Source: a virus. From it: a stretch of DNA of 58,517 bases. The translations under genes and the position numbers were made by a program. This document shows positions 51,615 to 58,517 of this stretch, in pieces; position 1 is the stretch's first letter, and every line of letters starts with the position of its first letter. The notes beneath the pieces are model-generated. The model saw only the letters and a list, made by a program, of their open reading frames with translations. It ran no database searches and was not told where the DNA came from. Location: positions 1-58,517 of the IMG/VR virus record IMGVR_UViG_3300031746_000019. The stretch is one strand, 5' to 3'.

Positions 51615-52129
51615 TGACAGCACAGCTTCAGGGCTTGTCTGGCATTCCTGGTGTGAGCGACATCTTCAATGCGTTTATCCAGACCGTGCGCTTCTTCATG
51701 CGTGATCATCCGCAGCTCAACCGCCTCATCAAGGGGGAAGAGTCTTCAGATCGAATGGTCGCATGGGCCATCCTCGACTTCCTTTCCGACTTTGCAGGCA
51801 CCCCCCCGAACCTGGGGTACTACACTCTCGACCAGCTCTTGCAGATGCACTACCAGTCCTTCGCGCTCAGGGGGACGGTGGTATCTCTGCTTCAGTCGGT
51901 GGGCATCCTTCAGACGAGGAACCATCTTCAGTTCTCTGATGGTGGCATCAGCGTGGGAGTATCAGACAAGGCGCCCATGTGGATGCAATGGATCAGGGAC
52001 TTCCAGAACAAGTACGAGCAAGAGAAGATCACTCGCAAGGTAAGCCTGAACATCTCGCAACTAATGGGGACAGTCTCTGGCAGCCATACCGAATATTTTT
52101 TCGTCAATGGGTGGTATGGGATTTACTGA
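51614..52129 (+). CDS. Hypothetical head/neck-region protein
   Basis: The protein has 171 residues. It is hydrophobic and aromatic-rich (FIQTVRFFMRDHPQLNRLIK, LDQLLQMHYQSFALRGTVV) and helical. Its position after the capsid gene and before tail genes suggests a connector or neck protein. No motif confirms that. Confidence 0.6.
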   Translation: MTAQLQGLSGIPGVSDIFNAFIQTVRFFMRDHPQLNRLIKGEESSDRMVAWAILDFLSDFAGTPPNLGYYTLDQLLQMHYQSFALRGTVVSLLQSVGILQTRNHLQFSDGGISVGVSDKAPMWMQWIRDFQNKYEQEKITRKVSLNISQLMGTVSGSHTEYFFVNGWYGIY

Positions 52130-52137
52130 TCATCAGG

Positions 52138-52158
52138 GAGAGCGTTTCTGGCGTTCTC
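52138..52158 (+). terminator. Weak hairpin, possible terminator
   Basis: GAGAGCG / CGTTCTC with one wobble pair and a seven-base loop is followed by TTTAGC. It lies in the 64-base gap after the head/neck-region gene. The T tail is short, so it may attenuate rather than end transcription. Confidence 0.3.
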
Positions 52159-52193
52159 TTTAGCCCGGAAGTGGGCGCATACTAGGAGGCATC

Positions 52194-52616
52194 ATGGCCG
52201 TCTACGGGCGACAGTTCAATCATCTCCAGGAGCTCCTGGACTACCTCAATGACGTGCTGGTCTCCAAAGATCTGGAGCCCACGCTCGATCTGGACGGACT
52301 CGAGCTCGAGTTCAATGCCGGTACAGTCACGTTCGATGGCAACGGACTCACTCCCAATCAGATCGTGGAACAGATCAATGACCAGCTGAGCAATACGTTC
52401 GTTACCCTTCGGAACTACGGGTTGTCTTCCCCCCCACGTTCCAGGCTGGCCATCATCAAGGTGTCAGAGGTTCTGAAGACTTCTGGGACGGCTAACGCAC
52501 TCCTGGGTCTGCCCACCACGGGGGACGACATCACGATCGGGTCGAATCCGAAAGTGAAGGCCGAGATCATTTCGATCACTGAGAACACGAACCGCTTCAC
52601 GGTTCTGCACGAGTAG
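52194..52616 (+). CDS. Hypothetical structural protein
   Basis: The protein has 140 residues, with AGGAGG before the ATG. It has an N-terminal helix then a beta-rich domain (FNAGTVTFDGNGLTPNQIVE, LAIIKVSEVLKTSG). The pattern of a Gly-rich turn followed by QIVEQINDQL resembles a repeated module seen in the tail-sheath-like gene (SANQVKDQMN). This hints at shared ancestry with surface domains. Not recognised otherwise. Confidence 0.6.
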   Translation: MAVYGRQFNHLQELLDYLNDVLVSKDLEPTLDLDGLELEFNAGTVTFDGNGLTPNQIVEQINDQLSNTFVTLRNYGLSSPPRSRLAIIKVSEVLKTSGTANALLGLPTTGDDITIGSNPKVKAEIISITENTNRFTVLHE

Positions 52617-52625
52617 GAGCCTCTC

Positions 52626-54080
52626 ATGCGCGAGGACGAACTCTACAAGATGCTGCGTGCTGAGGAGTCCTCACAAGAGGACTGGGCTCGAGCGGCAGAC
52701 CAGTTCCTGAAGCTGAAGATCGCATCGGGTGGTGTGACTCAGCACCAGGTCGAGGTGGCGTACCGCAAGGTGAAGGTGGCCTCCCGTTTCCAGGAGCTGG
52801 TGAAGACGGCTATCGATCCCTCGATGGTCGCTCCGGAAGAAGCAGAAGCAGCCACCCAGAAGGGCATGCTTGCTGGCATCCGCAGCAAGGTCACTGGAGA
52901 CATGGGCCGTGCTGAGGGCGTTCGCAGGAAGCGCGGAGAGAACGTCGGCAAGCTCTTGGGGATGCTCGGTGGCGGGGCAATCGGTGGTCAGTTTGGTGGC
53001 TCATCCCCTGCCCTCCACCTGGGTGGGGCGGCCCTGGGTGGTCTTGGTGGGCACATGATCGGCAAGACCCTTGGTTCAGAGATCGATCGCGCTCGCATGG
53101 ATCGTCACATGATGCCTCCCAAGGAAGGGGAGATGGAGAAAGAGACGCTCGCTGCGGCTCCGGAGAGCTGGGTAGCCTCGATCGCCAAGCACGTCAAGGA
53201 CAAGGCCAAGAAGCTCCCCGAGGTAGCCAAGAAGACCAAGTGGACCTCGCTCGAGGACGAGACCAAGGAGGCTGGTGTTCGTGGCATGCTCAGGAAGAGA
53301 GCTGCGGCGAAGATCGCTCAAGAGGGCGATGGTCTCCCAATCCAGCCCACTCCCGGCAACACCACGATGGGCAGTGGTCTTGGTGGGGAGGGAGTACCTC
53401 CGGAGATCGAGCAGTTCATGGCGGCTCAGCAGCAGATGAATGAGGCTGAGTTCTTCCGGCAGCAGGCAGAAGAGGCGGGAGCTCAGGCGCAGCAACTCCA
53501 GGAGCAGGCGGAGACGCTCGACCAGCAGAACCAGCAGCTTCAGCAGCAGGTGCAGCAGACGCAGATGGACAGCCAGCAGCAGACGCAGATGGCGCAGCAG
53601 CAGGCTCAGTCCGCGCAGCAGGAATCTCAGATGGCTCAGCAGGACGCCATGGCAGCGCGGGATGAGAGTCTCCAGGCACAGCAGCAGAGCTTGGCCATCC
53701 GGAATGCTGTGACCCAGTACCGTCAGCAGCTGATGGATCTCCTCTCCCAGGACCCGATGTCCGCGATGGGACCGCCGGCAGTTCCCACAGGGCCAGCCCC
53801 CATGCCTCCTGGCCCTCCCCCGGGTCCTGAGCAAGGTGGGCCACCGCCAGGTGCGGAGGGTATGCCCCCAGGACAGCCCGGGGAGATGCCACCAGAAGCA
53901 GCAGGAGGCCCACCAGGGGCCGAACAGGGCATGCCCCCACCGGGAGCAGAGATGGCTCCTCCCGAGGCTCCACAGGCTCCTCCGGCAGTGCCAGAGGCAC
54001 CCGCCCAGGGTGGAAGTCCTGTAACCGTCAACGTGAAGGCCCCCAAGCCCGCGAAGCAGCCAGCTCAGCCGGCCGCGTAG
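52626..54080 (+). CDS. Large Gln-rich coiled-coil and Pro-rich protein with glycine zipper
   Basis: This protein has 484 residues. Helical N-terminus, then a glycine zipper (LLGMLGGGAIGGQFGG, HLGGAALGGLGGHMIG, about 110-150), a Gln-dominated coiled coil (about 265-360) and a Pro/Gly/Met-rich tail with repeated MPPG-like elements. The domain order resembles an elongated internal or connector protein. VKVASRFQELVKTA near the N-terminus has two K-h-A sites. Low-complexity tracts may inflate similarity searches. Confidence 0.62.
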   Translation: MREDELYKMLRAEESSQEDWARAADQFLKLKIASGGVTQHQVEVAYRKVKVASRFQELVKTAIDPSMVAPEEAEAATQKGMLAGIRSKVTGDMGRAEGVRRKRGENVGKLLGMLGGGAIGGQFGGSSPALHLGGAALGGLGGHMIGKTLGSEIDRARMDRHMMPPKEGEMEKETLAAAPESWVASIAKHVKDKAKKLPEVAKKTKWTSLEDETKEAGVRGMLRKRAAAKIAQEGDGLPIQPTPGNTTMGSGLGGEGVPPEIEQFMAAQQQMNEAEFFRQQAEEAGAQAQQLQEQAETLDQQNQQLQQQVQQTQMDSQQQTQMAQQQAQSAQQESQMAQQDAMAARDESLQAQQQSLAIRNAVTQYRQQLMDLLSQDPMSAMGPPAVPTGPAPMPPGPPPGPEQGGPPPGAEGMPPGQPGEMPPEAAGGPPGAEQGMPPPGAEMAPPEAPQAPPAVPEAPAQGGSPVTVNVKAPKPAKQPAQPAA

Positions 54081-54089
54081 GAGAGGACA

Positions 54090-54896
54090 ATGGAAAGGTT
54101 CTTGACCCAGTTGTACCAGGAGGAGATGGACAAGACGGCTGAGGTGGAGCTGGAAGAGGCTCTCGTGGCGCAGCCGATGGAGGTACTGGAGGCGATGCTG
54201 GGCATCAGCAAGCACGCGGTGGCTGGACCTCCAGCTCCTGTTCTTCCGGGACCGAACCAGGGCAAGGTACTCGATGCCCGGCAGAAGGCGGTGGACGAGT
54301 TCTCTGCCAAGAACCGTACCGAGCCTCCTCCGACCAGAGATCAATCTGCTGCGGCTACCCACACGAACGATGATGGTGAGCAGAAGAAGGCGATGGTGTG
54401 GGCAGATCAGATGGGACGCAAGATCGCTGGGGTGATGGACCACCTTCGGGAGTTCGGCCGAGGTGTGGGGGCACATGGATCTAATCTAGCAGCGGCTGCC
54501 AAGGGTTTGGTTCGTTCTGACCCAAATGTTTCCCGGATGATGGGCGCCGGTCATCTCGTGGCCCCGGTGGCTGCCCTTGGTGGAACTGCCGCACTGGCTC
54601 ATCACTTGGGAAAGAGAAAGGGACTGAAAGAAAAGTCCTCTCAGGGAGTGGGCGACAGCGGTGGCATGGGTCTCGCAGGTGGAGGCTCAGGACAGGGCAT
54701 CGAGACCACCGGTAGTGCAGACGGTGGAGCAGAGATGTCGACGACGGCGAGTGTGAAGGCAAAGATCGCTTCGATCGCTCTCCGTGCTACCCGTGGTGCT
54801 CCCGATCACATCCGCAAGGTAGCGGCTGCGGTGGCGGGCCAAAAGATCGCAGCAGTAAAGGAGCAGGGTACCAACCCCTTTCGTCTCGGGCGCTAA
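54090..54896 (+). CDS. Hypothetical virion-region protein with glycine-rich segments
   Basis: The protein has 268 residues, with AGGAGAGG before the ATG. The start MERFLTQLYQEEMDKTAEVE is a remote relative of the DELxK signature. Ala/Gly segments (LVAPVAALGGTAALAHHLG) precede a Gly/Ser linker and a basic C-terminus. Function unknown. Confidence 0.6.
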   Translation: MERFLTQLYQEEMDKTAEVELEEALVAQPMEVLEAMLGISKHAVAGPPAPVLPGPNQGKVLDARQKAVDEFSAKNRTEPPPTRDQSAAATHTNDDGEQKKAMVWADQMGRKIAGVMDHLREFGRGVGAHGSNLAAAAKGLVRSDPNVSRMMGAGHLVAPVAALGGTAALAHHLGKRKGLKEKSSQGVGDSGGMGLAGGGSGQGIETTGSADGGAEMSTTASVKAKIASIALRATRGAPDHIRKVAAAVAGQKIAAVKEQGTNPFRLGR

Positions 54897-54927
54897 GGTA
54901 TCTCCGGCGGATAGGGCATCTCTGAGC

Positions 54928-55242
54928 ATGCTCCAGGGAGAGCAGGCCAAGCAGGAGTCCTACCCTGGGCGCATGCTCGGTGGAGCAGCAATGGGGGCGA
55001 TGGCAGGCGGAGCTGTGCTTCCGTGGCTGTCGCACCAAGTTAGTGAGCGGATCCCAGCTACCACCTTGGCAAAAAATCCGCGCCTACTCGCAGCCTTCGA
55101 GGCTTTGACGAGCAAACCAGTGATTGGTGCTGGGTTGGGATTGGCCGCAGGAGCAGGTGTTGGGGCTCTGCTGGCTCATCGTGCGAAGAAGCACCGTGAA
55201 GAACTCACGGCCCAAGCTGCACGTGGCATGAAGCCCAGATGA
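54928..55242 (+). CDS. Small glycine-zipper membrane-like protein
   Basis: The protein has 104 residues. Two hydrophobic Gly/Ala segments (MLGGAAMGAMAGGAVLPWL and VIGAGLGLAAGAGVGALLAH) flank a polar part, giving a possible two-pass hairpin. The ribosome binding site is weak, and no other start exists in the frame before a stop. It overlaps the next gene by four bases. Confidence 0.58.
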   Translation: MLQGEQAKQESYPGRMLGGAAMGAMAGGAVLPWLSHQVSERIPATTLAKNPRLLAAFEALTSKPVIGAGLGLAAGAGVGALLAHRAKKHREELTAQAARGMKPR

Positions 55243-56150
55243 GCAACCTCGTCATCAAGAACCCTCTTGTCCGGGGCTTCTCTCTCGACTTTCTGGACGT
55301 GATGTGGGAGATCGAAGACACCTTCCTCGATCCCCACGACTTCTTGATGTACGTCTACCGCAGCGAGTCTCCCATGGGTCCATGGGATCTTGTTGCCGGC
55401 CCCTTCGAAGATCGATACCGCTTCGTTGACAACAGGGTCAATCTCCAGGCTCGGTGGAGGATTCTCTACTACAAGATCAAGAGCGTAGAGAAGATCGACC
55501 CCACGAACGTGATGGAGTCAGATCCCTTCTGGTTGGAGGGGGACCCTGACCTGATTGCGGCAGAGATTCAACGGCTCGAGCGGCTACTCTGGGAAGAGTA
55601 CGCTGGTCGCCGTTGCTTTATCTTCCCGGCTCGTACCTTTGGGCAGCACTGTCCGAACTGCTTCGAGGGACCGGACAAGGGGAAGGGGTACAGCTCCCAG
55701 CGTCGTAGGTCTCAGTGTTTGACCTGCTACGACACGGGGTTTGTGCGGGGGTACTTCGACCCCATCGAGATCTTCATTCAGATTGACCCCTCACCGAAGT
55801 CCGTACAGCCCCTGCCCATCACGGAGCGGCAGCAGAACGACACCACGGCTCGACTTCCTAACTTCCCACTGATGAAGCCTAGGGATATCATTGTCGAAGC
55901 CGAGAACATCCGGTGGCGGGTGGTACAGGTGACTGCGACAGAGAGACTGAGGAGTGTGGTACATCAGGAGCTCAGGCTTCACGAGATTGTGAAGGGAGAC
56001 ATTGAGTTTCAGCTTCCGGTTCGGATCGCAGACTTGAGGAACTTCGAGCCAAGCCCTGGAAGGAACTACACGGACCCTCAAAACCTGGAGAGCTTCGAGC
56101 AAGAAGCGATCAAGAATGTATTTGGGATCTACGGCTATGGTCGACGTTAG
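55239..56150 (+). CDS. Structural protein with zinc ribbon, likely head-tail connection
   Basis: The protein has 303 residues. It has an N-terminal beta-rich domain with fibronectin-like pattern (LDVMWEIEDTFLDPHDFLMY, RWRILYYKIKSV) and a zinc ribbon (CPNCFEG ... CLTCYDTGF) near 147-170. A beta-rich C-terminal domain follows (DIIVEAENIRWRVVQVTATE). Its place between capsid and sheath suggests a connector, neck or tail-completion protein. Not matched to a named family. Confidence 0.6.
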   Translation: MSNLVIKNPLVRGFSLDFLDVMWEIEDTFLDPHDFLMYVYRSESPMGPWDLVAGPFEDRYRFVDNRVNLQARWRILYYKIKSVEKIDPTNVMESDPFWLEGDPDLIAAEIQRLERLLWEEYAGRRCFIFPARTFGQHCPNCFEGPDKGKGYSSQRRRSQCLTCYDTGFVRGYFDPIEIFIQIDPSPKSVQPLPITERQQNDTTARLPNFPLMKPRDIIVEAENIRWRVVQVTATERLRSVVHQELRLHEIVKGDIEFQLPVRIADLRNFEPSPGRNYTDPQNLESFEQEAIKNVFGIYGYGRR

Positions 56151-56499
56151 CTACTCAGCGTTCTTTGACGAACTGTCCAAGATCGCCGAGGCGAAACCTG
56201 AGGACGACAAGGGATACGTCACCAAGGAGAAGCTGAAGCGGCTAGGGCTCGTAGCAGGAGCTGCTGGTCTTGGGGGAGCTGCTGGTGCAGGTGGGGCCTA
56301 CCTGGTGAGAAGGCAGCTTCGGAAGTACAGGCCGGAGATAAAGGGGTTCCTCCACAAGCATCCCAAGCTACGATACCTGATCCCTGGAGCAGCGGGGGCT
56401 TTGGCCGCAGGGGCTGGAGCAGCGGCGGCTTTGAAGAGTCGAAAGGTCAAGCAGTACCTAGAGAAGAAGAAGGATGACCAAGGCAGCGGACCCAAGTAG
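56137..56499 (+). CDS. Small glycine-zipper protein with AFFDELSKIA signature
   Basis: This 120-residue protein uses the ATG at 56,137, which gives MVDVSYSAFFDELSKIA in line with the other signature proteins; an in-frame ATG 21 bases earlier is less likely. Two Gly/Ala zippers (LVAGAAGLGGAAGAGGAYLV and PGAAGALAAGAGAAAAL) follow, separated by a basic stretch. It overlaps both neighbours. Confidence 0.65.
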   Translation: MVDVSYSAFFDELSKIAEAKPEDDKGYVTKEKLKRLGLVAGAAGLGGAAGAGGAYLVRRQLRKYRPEIKGFLHKHPKLRYLIPGAAGALAAGAGAAAALKSRKVKQYLEKKKDDQGSGPK

Positions 56500-57331
56500 C
56501 GCAGTCTACAGCGCGGGGAGACTCGACGCTGATTGGACGAACGACCCGCTGAACTATGCGGTGACGTGTTTCGTTGCCTTCTTGCAGTCTATCTTCGAGG
56601 AGGCTCCCGAGGGGTATTTCCACTGGCGTCTTCTGATGGAGGAGACGGAGATCGTCATCACGGAAGACAACCCCATCAAGATCGAGACCATCGAGCGTAA
56701 GCCAGTGGTCTCTGTCGTTCTAGGTCCGACTCGGTTCAATGGTACCTCCCTCGACGATCTCCTGTCAGTGGATGCGAAGAACGCCTCCGAGACTCACGTC
56801 GATCTCCTGCCCGGAACCATGTCTCTGAACTGCATGAGCAAAGTCCCGCAGGAAGCACGCTTCATTGCTTGGCTGTGTGCCAGAACAATTTGGAACTTGC
56901 GCAAGCTCTTCATCCGGGAAGCAGGGTTTCATGAGGTGGGGCGGAACATCTCCATCGGCTCTGTCAGTCCGGCTGGAGCATTCGTGCAGGGGGATACCGA
57001 AGGGGAATGGCACGTAGTGCCTGTTTCCTGCCCCTTCTTCCTGCGCTGGACAGACAAGGTGACTCCTCTCACTGAGGACTGGTCGGGTAGACCGATCCAC
57101 CCGCTCCAGAGAATCGATATGCGTTTCCGAACGAGGCTCGGCCTCGCTCAACCTAATCTGACGCACTCTCAAGATGCGGGCCCCATTCTGTGGGGCGAAG
57201 AGGCGAGTCGTACCCGTGACAGTCAGATAGCTGCACGGATGCGCCCTGCCTCTATTCGTGGAAGAGTGATCAGAACCAACGACCAGCCGGGATCGACATC
57301 GATTCCGCTGGACACAAAGCACAAGGTCTAG
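56474..57331 (+). CDS. Hypothetical tail-region protein
   Basis: The protein has 285 residues, with AGAAGAAGG before the ATG. It is a globular mixed protein (YFHWRLLMEETEIVITEDNP, CPFFLRWTDKVTP) with a basic C-terminus. It sits just before the tail-sheath-like gene, so a neck or tail terminator role is likely by position only. Confidence 0.6.
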   Translation: MTKAADPSSAVYSAGRLDADWTNDPLNYAVTCFVAFLQSIFEEAPEGYFHWRLLMEETEIVITEDNPIKIETIERKPVVSVVLGPTRFNGTSLDDLLSVDAKNASETHVDLLPGTMSLNCMSKVPQEARFIAWLCARTIWNLRKLFIREAGFHEVGRNISIGSVSPAGAFVQGDTEGEWHVVPVSCPFFLRWTDKVTPLTEDWSGRPIHPLQRIDMRFRTRLGLAQPNLTHSQDAGPILWGEEASRTRDSQIAARMRPASIRGRVIRTNDQPGSTSIPLDTKHKV

Positions 57332-57346
57332 TGAAGGAGGCCTGCA

Positions 57347-58517
57347 ATGGCAACTGAGCTTCTCCAACCAGGCGTATCTGTCATTCAGGAGTTCCGGACT
57401 GTCAGCCCGACCATCGTGACCCCCACGCTGGTTCCGTGTGCTGTTGGTCCGGCCTTCCAGATCTTGGATGCGCTGGAAACAGACTCGACGGGCAACCGCC
57501 TGATCAACTCCGACGCCATCGCCTCGGTTCCTGCGGTACTCACCGCTGCGAACCCTGGCGACTACGCGGGGCTCGATGGGCTAGTTCTGAAGGTCAGCGT
57601 CAACAACGGCTCCGTTCAGGAGTTCACCTTCGCGGATGCGGGCTCTCTGGGCCTGAGCGCGAATCAGGTGAAGGACCAGATGAACGCTTCCGTTCCTGCT
57701 CCGTCAGGGTTTGCCCCTTACGTGAAGTTGGTGGGAGCGAACTACTACCTCCAGCTTCGGTCGACGAACCTTGGAACGGGACAGCTGCTCAAGGTTCTGG
57801 ATGGGAACGCGAACTCGATCCTTGGATTCAACGACAACTTCCAGGATGAGGGCGTCTCGAACTACCGGAACTACGACGTACGGGTCGAGCAGGCGAACTT
57901 CCCAGATCCAAAGGGGATCATGGACGAGCTGGACGTAGACGAGTCCAGCATCCGAGTCTTCGTCAACGCTGGAAGCTCGGGTGGAACCAACCTGAAGGAG
58001 ATCAAGGACGCTGAGTCCTTCCTCCGCAAGTGGAAGGGTGCGACCTACACGAGCGTTCCGACCTTCGGGAGTGGCTACTACAACACAAAGAAGTTCGCCT
58101 TCCGGTACAAGCGTGGTGACACGACTCACGAGTTCACCTTCGTCAGTGAGCCAGGCAACATCGGAGCCCTGGAAACCGCCATGAACGCTCTGGTGGTCAG
58201 CCTCTCTGGAATCACGTTCGAGGCAGACGGGGCCAACCTGCTGGCGAAGTCTACCTTCGGGTACTTTGAGGTCATGACTCCCTCGGTAGACTCCTGTCAT
58301 GTCCGGCTCGCCTGGACAGACGAGGACAAGGCCTACACGGTCGAGGCCGTGGATGACGGAGATGGGGACTCGAAGACCCCATACATCATCGTCGATCAGG
58401 ACAACTTCAACGCTCCTCCCGATGCGGCAACCCTGCTGGGCACGGTCACGATCTCCACGGAGATCGCGGTACACAACAAGACCTTCATCGCCTCCCTGGA
58501 TGGGGCCATCCAGGGAG
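57347..58517 (+). CDS. Probable tail sheath protein, N-terminal 390 codons
   Basis: An ATG with GAAGGAGG upstream opens a frame that stays open to the right edge. MATELLQPGVSVIQEFRTVS then TPTLVPCAVGPAFQILDA resembles the conserved start of contractile-tail sheath proteins (PGVxVxE ... PxxVGPAxQ). Beta-rich domains with Gly turns follow, suiting the surface domains of a sheath. The C-terminal interlocking strands lie beyond the window, so the call rests on the N-terminus and place in the operon. Confidence 0.65.
   Translation, partial: MATELLQPGVSVIQEFRTVSPTIVTPTLVPCAVGPAFQILDALETDSTGNRLINSDAIASVPAVLTAANPGDYAGLDGLVLKVSVNNGSVQEFTFADAGSLGLSANQVKDQMNASVPAPSGFAPYVKLVGANYYLQLRSTNLGTGQLLKVLDGNANSILGFNDNFQDEGVSNYRNYDVRVEQANFPDPKGIMDELDVDESSIRVFVNAGSSGGTNLKEIKDAESFLRKWKGATYTSVPTFGSGYYNTKKFAFRYKRGDTTHEFTFVSEPGNIGALETAMNALVVSLSGITFEADGANLLAKSTFGYFEVMTPSVDSCHVRLAWTDEDKAYTVEAVDDGDGDSKTPYIIVDQDNFNAPPDAATLLGTVTISTEIAVHNKTFIASLDGAIQG

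Noticed and set aside
53076-54476. Long minus-strand open frame (466 codons)
   Set aside because: Its Leu/Arg/His-rich sequence is the reverse complement of Gln/Pro/Gly-rich codons of the plus-strand protein.

Overview
This window is a large piece of a tailed double-stranded DNA bacteriophage genome. It is GC-rich and densely coded, genes commonly overlap by 1-8 bases (ATGA, TAATG or GTGA junctions), and Shine-Dalgarno sequences of the AGGAGG type are frequent. No ribosomal RNA, tRNA, CRISPR array or host chromosomal gene was seen. The host cannot be named from the sequence. A tail-sheath-like gene cut by the right edge and a gp5/VgrG-like spike suggest a contractile-tailed phage.

Left arm (1 to about 18,400, all minus strand): replication and recombination. 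Read in the direction of transcription it holds a Cys-rich protein, an intein-containing SF2 helicase, a family-4 type uracil-DNA glycosylase, several small unknowns, a DUF932-like protein, a small Sm/Hfq-like protein, a DnaB-type helicase, a CHC2/Toprim primase, an SSB-like protein with an acidic tail, a family A DNA polymerase, an HU/IHF-like protein, a RecA-like recombinase, two PD-(D/E)XK-type nucleases, a RusA-like resolvase, and a run of small proteins. One of the small genes appears to end in a programmed -1 frameshift.

Right arm (about 18,500 to 58,517, mostly plus strand): virion genes. Recognisable are the portal, a baseplate spike, the large terminase, a prohead protease (with a LAGLIDADG intein), a decoration-like protein, the major capsid protein followed by a strong terminator, and the N-terminal 390 codons of a probable tail sheath. 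Between them lie many small proteins of unknown function. Several share an AFxDELxKI-type N-terminal signature and about a dozen carry Gly/Ala-rich zipper segments.

The most striking gene is at 26,274-32,444: one 2,056-residue polypeptide that joins complete RNA polymerase beta and beta-prime cores, placed among the virion genes. Two minus-strand islands interrupt the right arm (24,975-26,148 and 39,947-40,447), each meeting its plus-strand neighbour at a single shared CTAG stop.

An octamer GGTATAAG occurs in four minus-strand intergenic positions upstream of minus-strand transcription units, and a close variant occurs at a fifth. A plausible reading is that the fused polymerase, possibly carried in the virion, serves this promoter class, while sigma70-like promoters (18,468-18,496 and 40,519-40,548) serve plus-strand genes. 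That assignment is inference. One of the octamers drives no gene but faces a strongly structured 170-base leader next to the large terminase gene, a candidate small RNA or packaging-site element.
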